This document shows positions 17,168 to 26,542 of a stretch of 64,000 bases of DNA, piece by piece. The stretch is from Desulfovibrio sp. GTDB taxonomy: Bacteria; Desulfobacterota; Desulfovibrionia; Desulfovibrionales; Desulfovibrionaceae. Position 1 is the first letter of the stretch, and each line of letters opens with the position of its first letter. The DNA lies in the NCBI GenBank assembly GCA_030145055.1, contig JAQYWK010000001.1, positions 806,001 through 870,000 on the forward strand. Direction: 5' to 3'. The translations under genes were made by a program, and so were the position numbers. The notes under the pieces were generated by a model. It searched no databases. It saw only the letters and a program-made list of their open reading frames with translations, and had not been told where the DNA came from.

Positions 17168-17411
17168 ATGGACTCCTGCTTAGCGCGGGGATTATGTGTA
17201 ATGATGGACTTAATTGGGTAAAGATTCTCCCCGCAGGATGCGATAAAGTCAAGAAAGTCCTCTTCATAATAATTTTGGCACTAAAAAATCATACTTTTTC
17301 CAGCGGTTCGTGCGGCCAGAGGTGATGTTATAATTTAAATTTGTCCGTTGCCGCTCGCACCGAGCTATGTTATTTTAAATAAAAATTAAAACAACCAATG
17401 GAGTATAAATT

Positions 17412-17927
17412 ATGAGTGAAAGAACTGGGGTAATAACATTTCTTGGCAACCCTCTGACCCTTATAGGGGCTGAGGTTAAAATCGGTGATGATGCAGCAGA
17501 TTTCAGCGTAACCGATAACGGACTGGCTCCTAAAACTCTTGAAGATTACAAGGGTAAGGTGCTTATCTTAAGCTCAGTACCGTCTCTAGACACTCCTGTC
17601 TGTGATATGGAAACCCGCAGATTTAATACTGAGGCGGCTGGCCTCGGCGATGATATTGCCATCCTGACTCTCAGCATGGACCTTCCTTTCGCTCAGGCCC
17701 GCTGGTGCGGAGCTGCCGGAGTCGAGGCTGTCACGACTCTTTCAGATCACAAAGAAGCATCCTTCGGTGAAGCTTACGGAGTTTTGATCAAAGAACTTCG
17801 CCTGCTTAGCAGAGCCGTATTTGTTATAGGTAAAGATGGCGTTGTAGAATATGTTCAGTACTTGAAAGAGATTACTGAAGAGCCTGATTATGATGCTGCT
17901 CTGGAAGCTGCTAAGAAACTTGTTTAA
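17412..17927 (+). CDS. tpx: Thiol peroxidase (Tpx)
   Basis: Atypical 2-Cys peroxiredoxin (171 residues) that reduces hydrogen peroxide and alkyl hydroperoxides using thioredoxin. It shows the N-terminal TFLGNPLTLIG, the peroxidatic cysteine in SSVPSLDTPVCDMETRRFN, and the resolving cysteine in LPFAQARWCGAAG, spaced as in E. coli Tpx. The C terminus EYVQYLKEITEEPDYDAAL is also typical. Expected in the cytoplasm or periplasm; no signal peptide is visible here. It is monocistronic, divergent from the ErcA-like gene, and closed by a strong terminator. It is a normal oxygen-defence gene for an anaerobe. Confidence 0.97.
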   Translation: MSERTGVITFLGNPLTLIGAEVKIGDDAADFSVTDNGLAPKTLEDYKGKVLILSSVPSLDTPVCDMETRRFNTEAAGLGDDIAILTLSMDLPFAQARWCGAAGVEAVTTLSDHKEASFGEAYGVLIKELRLLSRAVFVIGKDGVVEYVQYLKEITEEPDYDAALEAAKKLV

Positions 17928-17957
17928 ATAGAAGATCAAAATTCGACTTTGGTTTAG

Positions 17958-17992
17958 AAAAGCCCCCTTACATATAATGTAAGGGGGCTTTT
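17958..17992. terminator. Terminator after tpx
   Basis: AAAAGCCCCCTTACAT-ATA-ATGTAAGGGGGCTTTT is a perfect 16-bp stem with T runs on both strands. It lies between the convergent tpx and sigma-54 activator genes and can serve both. Confidence 0.93.
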
Positions 17993-18042
17993 GTTTGTGA
18001 AAAGATGAGTGCGAGTAAATAGAGAAAATGAATTTAATATTA

Positions 18043-19452
18043 TCATATCTCAGATGTTTTTTTTAGAGGGATATTCCATTGTTTCATGCGCTTCCATACG
18101 GCTGTTCTACTTATTCCAAGTCGTCTTGCTGCTTCGGCCTTGTTCCAGTTGGACTCATGGAGTCTAAGTATTAACAAATCCCTGGTTAGTGGCTGAGACT
18201 CATTATTTGCATTCATGGAAAAAGCAGAGGGGGTAGCTGCTCCAGATAGGCATTCCCTCTGCCTGATTTCAAGAGGCAAATGATCGGGTTGGATGATGCG
18301 GGACGAGCAGAGAACAAAGGCATGTTCTACGGCATTTTCCAGTTCCCTTACATTACCAGGCCAGTCATGATCCAGAAGTCGTTGCATCGCCTTGGGTGAT
18401 ACCGCCTGAATATTTTTCCCTGTATCATTGTTTAGTCGGTCACAGAAGTGGCGAACCAGCAAGGGAATATCCGTTTTCCTTTCTCTTAATGGAGGGGTGC
18501 GGATAGGAAAAACTTTGAGACGATAGTAAAGGTCTTCCCTAAATTTTCCTTCCCTTACGAGATTGTAAAGATCCCTGTGTGTAGCTGTGATCACACGGAT
18601 ATCCAACTTCCGTTGAATAGATTCTCCTAATCGTTCTATGGTTCTTTCTTGAAGGACTCGAAGTAATTTCACTTGAACCAGAGGACTCAATTCACCGATT
18701 TCATCCAAAAATACAGTGCCGTGGTTACCCTTCTCAAGACGCCCAATGCGATCGGTGATCGCTCCAGTAAACGCTCCTTTTGCATGTCCAAAAAGCTCGC
18801 TTTCAAGGAGCGATTCTGACAATGCGGAACAATTTACAATAATGAAGGGGGCTTTGGCCCGCTCGGAGTTGTAGTGTATTGCCCCTGCCACCAACTCTTT
18901 ACCCGTACCGCTTTCACCTTGAATTAATATGGTAGCATTGCTTGCTGCCGTTGCATTAATGGCTGTGAATACGGCTTTTATGCAGTCGCTTTTCCCTATG
19001 ATTCGGTCGAGATTGTGTTTCTCTCTCAAGCGCCGGGTATTTTCATCAATAGTCCGTCGGGCTTTTTCAAGTTCAGTAAGATCGGTGATAGTCTCAATGA
19101 TGCCTATGACGTTTCCTGTTTGGTCTTTTATGGCGGTTGCGTTTTTTATTACTGGGACATCATGGCCACCCTTATGCCTAATGAAGCATTCTCGCGCGCC
19201 GGTTGAGTCCCCCTTGAGGACTCCGCATTGAATTGGGTCTCTCGTTCCTCTGATGCCAAGGCAATTGGATATTTTAAGCAGACTACAGGTTTTACCTGTG
19301 GCTTCACGGACCGTAAAGCCCGTAATCTGTTCCATGGATTTACTCCAAAAAGTAATTTCTCCGTTGGTATCCATAATAAAAACACCGTCAGCAACGGTAT
19401 CTATAAGCTGTATCAGCAAGGGATCATTTATTTCAGTGATTAAATTTTTCAT
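18043..19452 (-). CDS. PAS-domain sigma-54-dependent transcription activator
   Basis: One-component enhancer-binding protein of about 469 residues. The N-terminal PAS domain has cysteines in a spaced set ([11 protein letters not shown], then QCGVLKGD and [11 protein letters not shown]). The AAA+ domain has Walker [10 protein letters not shown], the intact GAFTGA sigma-54 loop and [11 protein letters not shown]. The C-terminal Fis-type helix-turn-helix reads [25 protein letters not shown]. There is no receiver domain, so the PAS domain itself probably senses the signal, perhaps redox or metal through the cysteines. I place the start at 19452, where AAGGA sits 8 nt upstream; the track starts at 19461. 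It diverges from a flavodoxin-like/methyltransferase pair whose promoter has a sigma-54 site, its probable target. Confidence 0.94.
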   Translation of the reverse strand: MKNLITEINDPLLIQLIDTVADGVFIMDTNGEITFWSKSMEQITGFTVREATGKTCSLLKISNCLGIRGTRDPIQCGVLKGDSTGARECFIRHKGGHDVPVIKNATAIKDQTGNVIGIIETITDLTELEKARRTIDENTRRLREKHNLDRIIGKSDCIKAVFTAINATAASNATILIQGESGTGKELVAGAIHYNSERAKAPFIIVNCSALSESLLESELFGHAKGAFTGAITDRIGRLEKGNHGTVFLDEIGELSPLVQVKLLRVLQERTIERLGESIQRKLDIRVITATHRDLYNLVREGKFREDLYYRLKVFPIRTPPLRERKTDIPLLVRHFCDRLNNDTGKNIQAVSPKAMQRLLDHDWPGNVRELENAVEHAFVLCSSRIIQPDHLPLEIRQRECLSGAATPSAFSMNANNESQPLTRDLLILRLHESNWNKAEAARRLGISRTAVWKRMKQWNIPLKKTSEI

Positions 19453-19568
19453 ATTCTTCATCCTTTTCCAATGTAAAAATAGGCCATAAAAACGTTTACT
19501 AAAAAACTATACTCTTGCTTGTTATTACACAAGTTTTTCAAATCTAATTGAATATATACTGTTGTTAG

Positions 19569-19607
19569 TTAACGGTTAACGGTAAAAACGTAAACTAAAC
19601 GTAAACT
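19569..19607 (+). promoter_or_regulatory. Candidate enhancer (tandem repeats) for the sigma-54 activator
   Basis: Direct repeats TTAACGG x2 and AAACGTAAACT x2 sit back to back. They lie about 95-135 bp upstream of the -24/-12 element of the flavodoxin-like gene, the usual enhancer distance. Assignment to the neighbouring activator is by position only. Confidence 0.5.
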
Positions 19608-19701
19608 TTAGGTTTTTTAAAGTTCTGTAGTAAATATTTTTTTAGGTAAAATACGTAATTATTATAAGAGTTATATCGAAAATTATCTTGGAGGATATTT
19701 C

Positions 19702-19718
19702 TGGCGCATTTGATGCAA
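19702..19718 (+). promoter_or_regulatory. Sigma-54 promoter for the flavodoxin-like/methyltransferase pair
   Basis: TGGCGCATTTGATGCAA has GG and GC separated by exactly 10 nt and keeps most of the -24 (TGGCNC) and -12 (TGCA) consensus. The predicted start point is about 45 bp ahead of the ATG at 19771. The divergent gene encodes a sigma-54 activator. Confidence 0.7.
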
Positions 19719-19770
19719 CTCGAATTTGATAAATTCAAGTTTCAACAAACCCTAGAAAAAGGAAGTACTG

Positions 19771-20346
19771 ATGAAATCAATTATACTCTATGACTCTATG
19801 AGTGGAAATACTGCCGAGGTTGCAAAAGCAATCCATCGTTCTCTTACAGAAAAATTCATGACACCATCTCTGGTAAAAGTAGAAGAAGGACTTACTGTCG
19901 ACCTGTTTGATTTTGATCTTATTTTCATAGGGTCACCTGTGATTTCTTGGCTGCCCACCCAGACCTTGATGACTTTTGTAAAGAAAATGATGAAGGATTA
20001 TAACGGACAGGGGTTGATCAAACCCTCCTCGCCAGTAATACCCGGTAAATTTGGAATTAGCTTCGGAACTTTTTCCGGTCCTCATATCGGAGTAAAAGAG
20101 GCTTTACCCATGACCCTGTGGCTCAATTCGTTTATTGAACACCTTGGATATACCGTGCTTGATCAGTGGCATGTGGTGGGAAAACGTAATAACCCTCCTA
20201 AAAACTGGCCTGAAATAAACAAAAATGGTCGCCTTGGAGATATTGAAGATCGTCCTAATAAAGCAGATCTTCTATCAATTGAAAACAGAGTAAAGGGAGT
20301 AGTGGATTCCTTGAGTTCATGGAATAATATTAAGGAGCACATATGA
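19771..20346 (+). CDS. Flavodoxin-like protein
   Basis: A 191-residue protein with an N-terminal flavodoxin fold: IILYDSMSGNTAEVAKAI is the phosphate-binding loop for FMN, and FDLIFIGSPVISWLPTQTLMTFV the second flavin loop region. It is longer than a short-chain flavodoxin and carries a C-terminal extension (WPEINKNGRLGDIEDRPNKADLL) of unknown role. It could transfer electrons or act as a small NAD(P)H:flavin-dependent reductase. The start has an AAAAAGGAAG ribosome site. It is the first gene of a two-gene operon, overlapping the methyltransferase by 4 bp (ATGA), under a sigma-54 promoter next to a PAS activator. Confidence 0.85.
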   Translation: MKSIILYDSMSGNTAEVAKAIHRSLTEKFMTPSLVKVEEGLTVDLFDFDLIFIGSPVISWLPTQTLMTFVKKMMKDYNGQGLIKPSSPVIPGKFGISFGTFSGPHIGVKEALPMTLWLNSFIEHLGYTVLDQWHVVGKRNNPPKNWPEINKNGRLGDIEDRPNKADLLSIENRVKGVVDSLSSWNNIKEHI

Positions 20347-21155
20347 AAAACGATCATTTGCGCAATGTATGGGATCAAAGAGCGGACATACATTTTGCCA
20401 AAAAATTATCCAACTCACCGGATCTATTCTCCGAATTGTACAACGAAAGTTGGTGGGGGTACATCGAAACCCTTTTGTCAGAAATTAAGAACGGCAGGAT
20501 TCTTGAGGCTGGTTGCGGTCCCGGGCGTTGGGCAGAAAGGCTAGCCCCAATGGACTTTGATATGGTTCTCTCAGACATATCTCCAAAGATGCTTCAAAAC
20601 GCCCGGCAATTTGCTGAACAAGGCGGTTTTGCTGATAAGCTATCTTTTGAGGAACTTGATGTCTGTGATATGCATTCGCTGCGAAACGATAGCTTTGATA
20701 TGGTTATATCAACAGGTGAATCAGTTACTTTGTGTGCTGACCCTCAGAAGGCCGTCAGAGAATTTTGCAGGGTCGTCCGTCCGGGGGGCATTGTAATCTG
20801 TGATGCCGGAAACAGATATCGAAAGATGTTAGATCTTTTTAATGGGAAGGATTTTTCTCAGATTATAGAGGTCTTAGAGACGGGTGAATACATTTCAGAA
20901 AACGGTTTGACCTCGCATCTCCTTGGTCCCGGAGAATTTGTTGATCTGTTTAAAGAAAACAAAATGGAAGTTCTTAATTTAGCCGGTGTAACTCCACTGT
21001 TCAATTTTCCGCCGGAGAGTGAACTGAAAAGCTCACTTGAGCGTGAAGATGTTTTCCGTGACATGTGTAAAATAAGTCAAAAGCATGCTGAACTACCCGG
21101 GGTTGTCAATATTAGCAGTCGTTTACTTGCTGTTGTCCGCAAACCGAATAATTAA
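20343..21155 (+). CDS. Class I SAM-dependent methyltransferase
   Basis: A 270-residue methyltransferase. The SAM-binding glycine motif is ILEAGCGPGRWAERLA (about 52-67), followed by MDFDMVLSDISPKML, FDMVISTGESVTLCADPQKAVREFCRVVRPGGIVICDAGN. The N terminus (LRNVWDQRADIHFAKKL) and the family look are those of small-molecule methyltransferases such as UbiE/arsenite-type enzymes, but no arsenic-binding cysteine set is visible. The substrate is unknown. It is translationally coupled to the flavodoxin-like gene (ATGA overlap; AAGGAG site inside the upstream gene), so the two likely work in one process. Confidence 0.9.
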   Translation: MKNDHLRNVWDQRADIHFAKKLSNSPDLFSELYNESWWGYIETLLSEIKNGRILEAGCGPGRWAERLAPMDFDMVLSDISPKMLQNARQFAEQGGFADKLSFEELDVCDMHSLRNDSFDMVISTGESVTLCADPQKAVREFCRVVRPGGIVICDAGNRYRKMLDLFNGKDFSQIIEVLETGEYISENGLTSHLLGPGEFVDLFKENKMEVLNLAGVTPLFNFPPESELKSSLEREDVFRDMCKISQKHAELPGVVNISSRLLAVVRKPNN

Positions 21156-21413
21156 TAATGACATTGCCGCTCTTTTCTCGATGGTTAGGTAATCCATAAA
21201 AATATTATCCTGACTAATTGTTAAAATCGGCTTTGTTCATCAAAATGGTAAAGAAAGTAATTGCAATATTCTATAAGACATATCATGAATCGAGCTGTTC
21301 CTTCTTAGATGGAAACCTTCTAAAAAGCCCCACGAGCTACATTTCAGGCAAATTCCAACTCTCCATTTTAAATCTTTCTTTATACCTCTACTTTTTATTC
21401 AAGGATTTGCCTG

Positions 21414-22898
21414 ATGTCTTTCAAAGTCATGACTGCCGAAATTTCACATGAAACCAATTCATTCAGTCGCCGTAAAACCGGCAAAGAAGCCTTTATGGCC
21501 CGCTATGCGCTAATGGGTGACGCCGCTGTTGTCGAGCGTGGCACAGTAAATACGACGCTCGCTGGTTTCCTTGATGTTGGACGAGTTCATGACTGGCAGG
21601 TCACTCATGTTATCAGTGCCGCCGCTGGGCCAAGCGGCAAAATCAGACGCAAGGCGTTCGATTGGTTATGTGAACCGATTCTTGCCAGTATCGCTAACAA
21701 TCAATATGACGGACTGCTTCTCGGTCTACATGGGGCGATGGGGCTAGATTTCTGTGATGATGGGGAAGGTGAAATTTTGCGGCGAATTCGCCGTCTGGTG
21801 GGAACTATAATGCCGATTGCCATTACTCTTGATCCGCATGCAAATGTTGGTACGCAGATATGTGGGCTGGCTGACATCATCGTGTCATACAAAACCTACC
21901 CGCACGTCGATATGCGCGACATTGGTCAGCAAGCGGGCGAAATTTTACAGCGGACTATGACTGGCGAAATCAAGCCACGTACAGTCCGCGCCAGTCGGCC
22001 CATGCTCGAAGAAATTAATGGGGGCCGAACAGATATCGGTCCGATGATCGAGCGGATTGCCGCCGCACGTAAATATGAGGAACAACCGGATGTCTTTGCC
22101 GTAAGCGTCAATGGCGGATTTGCCAGCGCGGATGTCAGAGATGTTGGTCCAACAGTACTCGTTACTGGACAAGGGGATTTCGCAGCGCACACGGCATTCG
22201 CCGAAACCATAGCTGATGATATGTGGAAACGGCGCTTTGAAGTTATCAATGACTATCTCGAAGTGATAGATGCGGCGGAGATTGCCGCGGCCTACGAACC
22301 GAGCGAAGGGCCATTAATCATTGCCGACTATGCAGATAATCCCGGAGCTGGAGGCTATGGCGATTCAACTGATTTATTGCTTGCACTGCTAAATGCGGGA
22401 GTGACCAATGGATGTTTTGCACCCATAGTAGATGGAGAGACCGTGCGGATATTGCAGGAATGGGTTGTTGGCGAATCTATTCCGATTGCGCTTGGTGGAA
22501 AGACTGATCGTGCTTTTGGAGGCGGTCCACTGATAGTTGAGGTCGAGCTTCTTTTTCTTAGCGATGGGCACTTTATCGGTGATGGTCCAATGATTCACGG
22601 ATTGCACGGTAATTTCGGCCCAAGCGCGGTTATCCGTGTTGGCGGTATTGAAATTTTGGTGGTGACCATTCCCGGACAAATACTAGATTTACAGCAGTTT
22701 AAAGCCTTCAATATTGATCCTGAAAGCAAAAATGTCGTAGCACTAAAGTCTATGCAACATTTTCGAGCTGCGTTCGAACCGATCGCGGGACAAATAATTA
22801 TCTGCGACAGCGGCGCGCTGTGCACTCCGCGATATGACCGTCTTCCTTATAAGAACGTTCCAAGACCTATTTTTCCGCTTGATCAGTTTGAAATTTAA
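21414..22898 (+). CDS. M81 family metallopeptidase (MlrC/microcystinase-like)
   Basis: A 494-residue protein of the MlrC family, proposed zinc peptidases named after the last enzyme of microcystin degradation. The N-terminal domain has the signature MTAEISHETNSFS, YDGLLLGLHGAMG, ITLDPHANVG and SYKTYPHVDMRD. The C-terminal MlrC_C domain begins about residue 300 with LIIADYADNPGAGGYGDSTDLLLALL. Length is normal. Homologues are widespread in bacteria that never meet microcystin, so the true substrate here is unknown. It stands alone between unlike neighbours. AAGGA precedes the ATG. The upstream 258 bp shows no clear promoter or gene. Confidence 0.92.
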   Translation: MSFKVMTAEISHETNSFSRRKTGKEAFMARYALMGDAAVVERGTVNTTLAGFLDVGRVHDWQVTHVISAAAGPSGKIRRKAFDWLCEPILASIANNQYDGLLLGLHGAMGLDFCDDGEGEILRRIRRLVGTIMPIAITLDPHANVGTQICGLADIIVSYKTYPHVDMRDIGQQAGEILQRTMTGEIKPRTVRASRPMLEEINGGRTDIGPMIERIAAARKYEEQPDVFAVSVNGGFASADVRDVGPTVLVTGQGDFAAHTAFAETIADDMWKRRFEVINDYLEVIDAAEIAAAYEPSEGPLIIADYADNPGAGGYGDSTDLLLALLNAGVTNGCFAPIVDGETVRILQEWVVGESIPIALGGKTDRAFGGGPLIVEVELLFLSDGHFIGDGPMIHGLHGNFGPSAVIRVGGIEILVVTIPGQILDLQQFKAFNIDPESKNVVALKSMQHFRAAFEPIAGQIIICDSGALCTPRYDRLPYKNVPRPIFPLDQFEI

Positions 22899-22935
22899 TC
22901 TCGTTCGCAATCATCCACGCTGAACCAACTACGCC

Positions 22936-23607
22936 CTAATTATACTTACCATAGTCATTTACCAACAAGTGAATCGGCGCTTCATCCTCTTCAACTTCAG
23001 GAAAGCGTGGTAATGATTCGTGAAAGCGGTTGTCGATGTTGTCATCGTTGACCGCGCTTACTTCACCGACCATCACGTCTCCTTTTCCGTTCTCGCAGTA
23101 GAAAGAGTGATACATACCCGGCTCTAGGCAGATGCTTTCGCCTGGTTCGAGGACGATTTCTCCGCCTGGTTGAACTGTGCGAATAAACCCATCCACGCTA
23201 ACATCAAGCGGCTGGTCGGACATGGCTTCGTTTTCATCGGACCCGTATAATTTTATAACGAGATTGCCGCCAGCGCGGTTAATGATGTCTTCGCGCTTGG
23301 ACCAATGGAAATGCATGGGGCAGATCTGTCCTTCGCGCAGAATCATGATTTTTTCAGCGTACTGCTTGGGATCGTCTGTTTTGAGATTGCCGTTGCGTAT
23401 GGTGAAAAGTATCAGTCCCAGCTTTGCAAAATCACCTTTGCCGTAATCGGTCAGATCCCAGCCGAGCATGTTACGCACTACTTCGCTGTCACCTGTACCT
23501 TTCCACTCTTCCGGCCCCCAGAACGCCCACTTTGGAAGGTTGAAATGATGTTTAGCGTAAAATTCTTTTGCCTTAGTGATGAGTCCGTTTATCTCACTTC
23601 TTTTCAT
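22936..23607 (-). CDS. D-lyxose/D-mannose family sugar isomerase (DUF1498)
   Basis: Cupin-fold aldose-ketose isomerase of 223 residues. Known members convert D-lyxose to D-xylulose and D-mannose to D-fructose using Mn2+. The metal site is visible in ILREGQICPMHFHWSKREDIINRAGG (His, His, Glu) and the later His in LEPGMYHSFYCENGKG, followed by GEVSAVNDDNIDNRF. It is the last gene of the galactose operon, 24 bp after the PfkB kinase. The pair could feed mannose through fructose to fructose 6-phosphate, or lyxose through xylulose. Confidence 0.9.
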   Translation of the reverse strand: MKRSEINGLITKAKEFYAKHHFNLPKWAFWGPEEWKGTGDSEVVRNMLGWDLTDYGKGDFAKLGLILFTIRNGNLKTDDPKQYAEKIMILREGQICPMHFHWSKREDIINRAGGNLVIKLYGSDENEAMSDQPLDVSVDGFIRTVQPGGEIVLEPGESICLEPGMYHSFYCENGKGDVMVGEVSAVNDDNIDNRFHESLPRFPEVEEDEAPIHLLVNDYGKYN

Positions 23608-23631
23608 GCTGTTTCTCCGTATATAAGAAAT

Positions 23632-24516
23632 TTATTTTATTAATTTGTACTCAGTCGGGATAGCGGGCATTGCCCCTTTGCAGGAGCAGACATAAGCGGC
23701 CAATCTATTCGCATGGTCACTGATATCTTCCAGACTGTGACCTTGAAGCAACCCGATAATGGTTGATGCGGTAAATGAATCCCCAGCGCCGATGGTATCC
23801 TGCATGTTTTGCACTTTAACGCCGCTACTTTCCACAACCTTTCCATCACCCATTATCAAACTACCGTTGCCGCCTCTTGTGAGTACTGAATATTTAAGAT
23901 CAAATTTATTGTGCAATTCGCTGAGCATATTTTGCTCGCTACCGGAAAGATTGAACATGGGAGCTACAGTTCGAATTTCATCATCATTCAGCTTAAGAAC
24001 ATGCGCCTTCTCAAGCGAAAGTCTGATGATCTCTTCGCTGTAAAAATGCTGACGCAAGTTCATGTCATAAACTTTGAGAGCCTGCGGTGCTCTATCTAGA
24101 AAGGCGTGAATTGCTGTACGCGATTTTTCACTGCGCTGAGCAAGGGTTCCAAAACATACGGCATCAACTTTCGGCGCAAGACTTAAGGCTTTGTCATTTA
24201 ATACTAAATAATCCCAAGCGATGTTGTCGGGAAAATTGTAATGAGCTACACCCTCGGCATCAATTGTCGCTTCAACAAATCCAGTAGCATGTTTACTATC
24301 AATGCTGACAGCTTCAAGGTTTAATCCGCGTCGAGTCAATTCTTTGATGGCACGTTTGCCGCGCTCGTCATCACCGATGGTTGAAATGGCAATGGAATCC
24401 GCACCAAGCAGTCCGGCGTGATATGCAAAGTTAATCGGCGCTCCGCCTATTTCCTCAGAATCAGCAAGCACATCCCAAAGAATTTCACCAAGCCCAGCAA
24501 TAAGAAAATCAGCCAT
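23632..24516 (-). CDS. PfkB-family carbohydrate kinase (fructokinase-like)
   Basis: Ribokinase/PfkB fold sugar kinase, 294 residues. The N-terminal substrate region is LIAGLGEILWDVLADSEEIGGAPINFAYHAGLLG, the pattern of bacterial fructokinases. The catalytic motif near the C terminus is DTIGAGDSFTASTIIGLLQGH. It transfers phosphate from ATP to a sugar in the cytoplasm. It sits 10 bp after the ABC permease gene and 24 bp before the DUF1498 isomerase. Together these suggest isomerisation of an aldose to a ketose, then phosphorylation. Confidence 0.93.
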   Translation of the reverse strand: MADFLIAGLGEILWDVLADSEEIGGAPINFAYHAGLLGADSIAISTIGDDERGKRAIKELTRRGLNLEAVSIDSKHATGFVEATIDAEGVAHYNFPDNIAWDYLVLNDKALSLAPKVDAVCFGTLAQRSEKSRTAIHAFLDRAPQALKVYDMNLRQHFYSEEIIRLSLEKAHVLKLNDDEIRTVAPMFNLSGSEQNMLSELHNKFDLKYSVLTRGGNGSLIMGDGKVVESSGVKVQNMQDTIGAGDSFTASTIIGLLQGHSLEDISDHANRLAAYVCSCKGAMPAIPTEYKLIK

Positions 24517-24526
24517 ATATTCGTCC

Positions 24527-25369
24527 CTATTCCTTGACAGATCCTGCCAACAACCCTCGGATGAAATAGCGTCCGAGGAAAATGTAAATTAGTAAAACAG
24601 GCGCGGCGGCCATTATGGAACCAGCCATCGGTAAGTTCCAGCTTACGGCCTGTCCTCCGGCGAGCTGAGCAAGCCCAACTGTGATGGGATTGTCTGCATG
24701 GCGGGTAAGACAAATGCCCCAGAGAAATTCATTCCAGACCTGAGTTACCTGCCATAATCCGGTGACTACAAAGCCGGGAATGGAGAGTGGAAACACAATT
24801 CTCGTGTAGACGGAAAAGAAACCTGCTCCGTCAAGCCTTGCGGATTCGATGAGGGCTGTTGGTATCTGGGAATAGAAGTTGCGGAAAATAAGTGTGGTAA
24901 TAGGAAGACCGTAAACCACGTGAGCGAGAATCAGTCCGGGCAGACCGCCGTATAAATTCATTGCTCTGAGCGTTTGGAAAAGAGGAATCAAAATTACCTG
25001 ATATGGGATGAACATACCAAACAGGAAAAGGGTGAAAATAAATTCGCTACCTTTGAATTTCCATTTTGAGAAAACATAACCGTTCAATGAGCCGAGGACC
25101 GTTGAAAGGGTGGTTGCACAGACTGTGAGTATTACAGAACTGACGATGTTTGATTTTAAGAGCGACAAAGCATCCGAAAAACTCGACCAATGAAACTTGG
25201 ACGGAAGTTCCCATGCTGTGGATAAATTAATTTCCGCAGGTGGCTTGAGAGCGGTAACTATCGCCATGTATGCGGGCATAAGGAAAAAAAGTGCCAAGAA
25301 GAATAGAGCGCCGTACATTGAAATAGTACCGATAGTTATTCTGCTTGTGGTAGTTGTAGGTTTACTCAT
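24527..25369 (-). CDS. Sugar ABC transporter permease (MalG type)
   Basis: Inner-membrane subunit of a CUT1-family sugar importer, 280 residues with about six membrane helices. The EAA loop that contacts the ATPase reads [31 protein letters not shown]. It starts 3 bp after the stop of the partner permease, so it is translationally linked. The C terminus [15 protein letters not shown] is typical of the MalG side of the pair. Confidence 0.94.
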   Translation of the reverse strand: MSKPTTTTSRITIGTISMYGALFFLALFFLMPAYMAIVTALKPPAEINLSTAWELPSKFHWSSFSDALSLLKSNIVSSVILTVCATTLSTVLGSLNGYVFSKWKFKGSEFIFTLFLFGMFIPYQVILIPLFQTLRAMNLYGGLPGLILAHVVYGLPITTLIFRNFYSQIPTALIESARLDGAGFFSVYTRIVFPLSIPGFVVTGLWQVTQVWNEFLWGICLTRHADNPITVGLAQLAGGQAVSWNLPMAGSIMAAAPVLLIYIFLGRYFIRGLLAGSVKE

Positions 25370-25372
25370 TTT

Positions 25373-26500
25373 TTATCCTTTAGTCCTTTGTCTGTACTGG
25401 CTCACCACGTATGGAACTATGAACATAGCCGCAACCATGAATAGAACAATCGCGATTGCCGCGCCTCTGGCAAAATCGTTTGCGCGGAAGGTTGTCATGT
25501 ACATGTTCAGTGCGGGATGGCCTGTCTGGGCATTGTCCGGCCCGGTCATGGCGAAAATAAGATCGAACATTTTGAGTGATATATGGGAAAGAATGATTAC
25601 GGCACTGATTGTAATCGGCTTTAGCATTGGGATTGCTACATGGCGGTAGTAGGACGCATTGCTTGCACCGTCTAACATTGCCGCATCACGCAGGTCTTGA
25701 GAAATGCCGTGGAATCCGGCTAGGTAGAGAGCCATGGTATAGCCGGAATATTGCCAAATCGTTGCCATTATTATGCCCAATGTTGCGAGGTTGAAACCGT
25801 GAGTTTCTTCCATAAAAAGGGCTTCGGGGAATAGACCTCCGCCAAACCATGCGATTAAACCAACGATTATTCCCGGTCCGAGCCAGTATTTAACCGCACG
25901 TTTTTGATTGTTTTTAAGTATCCACAAACCTACGAGAATTAAGGCAAAAGATGCGATGTATAGAAATATTTGTATTAGATTCTGCCAGTTGAATTCCAGT
26001 ATAGCTTTTGTACTGGATGTCCACTGGAAGGTGAGAGGGGGCAAACCTACATAAGTAGGTAAAACGTTAACTCCGCCCTGAGGGGCTAAAAGCCAGCGCC
26101 AAATAGTACCGGATACGATAAAGGAGAGGGCCATTGGGTAAAGGAAAATTGTGCGCAAGATATCTTCGCCCTTTGGTTTCTGATCTAGCAGGATAGCGAT
26201 AAACATGCCGAGCCCTATGGCTCCGACTAGTAGCATGATTGAATAGTATACCGCGTTTACTAGGTCTTGCCTGAAACCGCTGGAAAGAAATCCAGTGAAA
26301 AGGTCACTGTAGTTTGCAAGCCCTACAAAGTTCATTGTAGGCTCAAGTGCTAAAGCGCCATCGCCGCCCCAATCTGTCATGGATATCCAGACGGTGTTTC
26401 CGATAAAGCCATAGACAAATATACCAATCAAAATGATGGAAGGCAGAAGCGTCAAAAACGCCTTTAGTCTGTCCCGTGAAGCTTCCCTCATATCCCGCAC
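25373..26500 (-). CDS. Sugar ABC transporter permease (MalF type)
   Basis: Larger permease of the CUT1 pair, 375 residues. The EAA loop is ISQDLRDAAMLDGASNASYYRHVAIPMLKP. Compared with simple MalF-like permeases of about 300 residues it has an insertion in the middle (about 155-235: LIQIFLYIASFALILVGLWILKN, then a second hydrophobic helix GIIVGLIAWFGGGLF), adding probable membrane segments. It follows the binding-protein gene after a 77-bp gap with a hairpin, an arrangement that gives high binding protein and lower permease expression. Confidence 0.92.
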   Translation of the reverse strand: MRDMREASRDRLKAFLTLLPSIILIGIFVYGFIGNTVWISMTDWGGDGALALEPTMNFVGLANYSDLFTGFLSSGFRQDLVNAVYYSIMLLVGAIGLGMFIAILLDQKPKGEDILRTIFLYPMALSFIVSGTIWRWLLAPQGGVNVLPTYVGLPPLTFQWTSSTKAILEFNWQNLIQIFLYIASFALILVGLWILKNNQKRAVKYWLGPGIIVGLIAWFGGGLFPEALFMEETHGFNLATLGIIMATIWQYSGYTMALYLAGFHGISQDLRDAAMLDGASNASYYRHVAIPMLKPITISAVIILSHISLKMFDLIFAMTGPDNAQTGHPALNMYMTTFRANDFARGAAIAIVLFMVAAMFIVPYVVSQYRQRTKG

Positions 26501-26515
26501 CTTTACCTTTATTGG

Positions 26516-26542
26516 AGCCGCACCGGATAAACCGGCGCGGCT
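26516..26542 (-). terminator. Intercistronic hairpin after the binding-protein gene
   Basis: On the minus strand AGCCGCGCCGG-TTTAT-CCGGTGCGGCT is an 11-bp stem with one G:U pair. It lies between the sugar-binding protein and permease genes, with no strong T tract. This is the classic place for an mRNA-stabilising or attenuating hairpin in ABC importer operons. Confidence 0.65.

Larger units (their letters stand above)
19462..19770. other. Divergent regulatory region with tandem repeats
   Basis: AT-rich spacer of about 310 bp. At 19569-19582 TTAACGG occurs twice in tandem. At 19586-19607 the 11-mer AAACGTAAACT occurs twice in tandem. AAACGTTTAC, related to the second unit, lies near 19490. 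A sigma-54 promoter follows at 19702-19718. The layout, repeats about 100 bp ahead of a -24/-12 element, fits an enhancer bound by the adjacent activator. Confidence 0.6.

Noticed and set aside
17275-17295. TTGGCAC on the plus strand ahead of tpx as a sigma-54 promoter
   Set aside because: At the required 10-nt spacing there is TC instead of GC, so the -12 element is missing.
17168-17411. Sigma-54 promoter for the ErcA-like operon
   Set aside because: I looked for GG-N10-GC on the minus strand and found no match; the operon probably uses another promoter.
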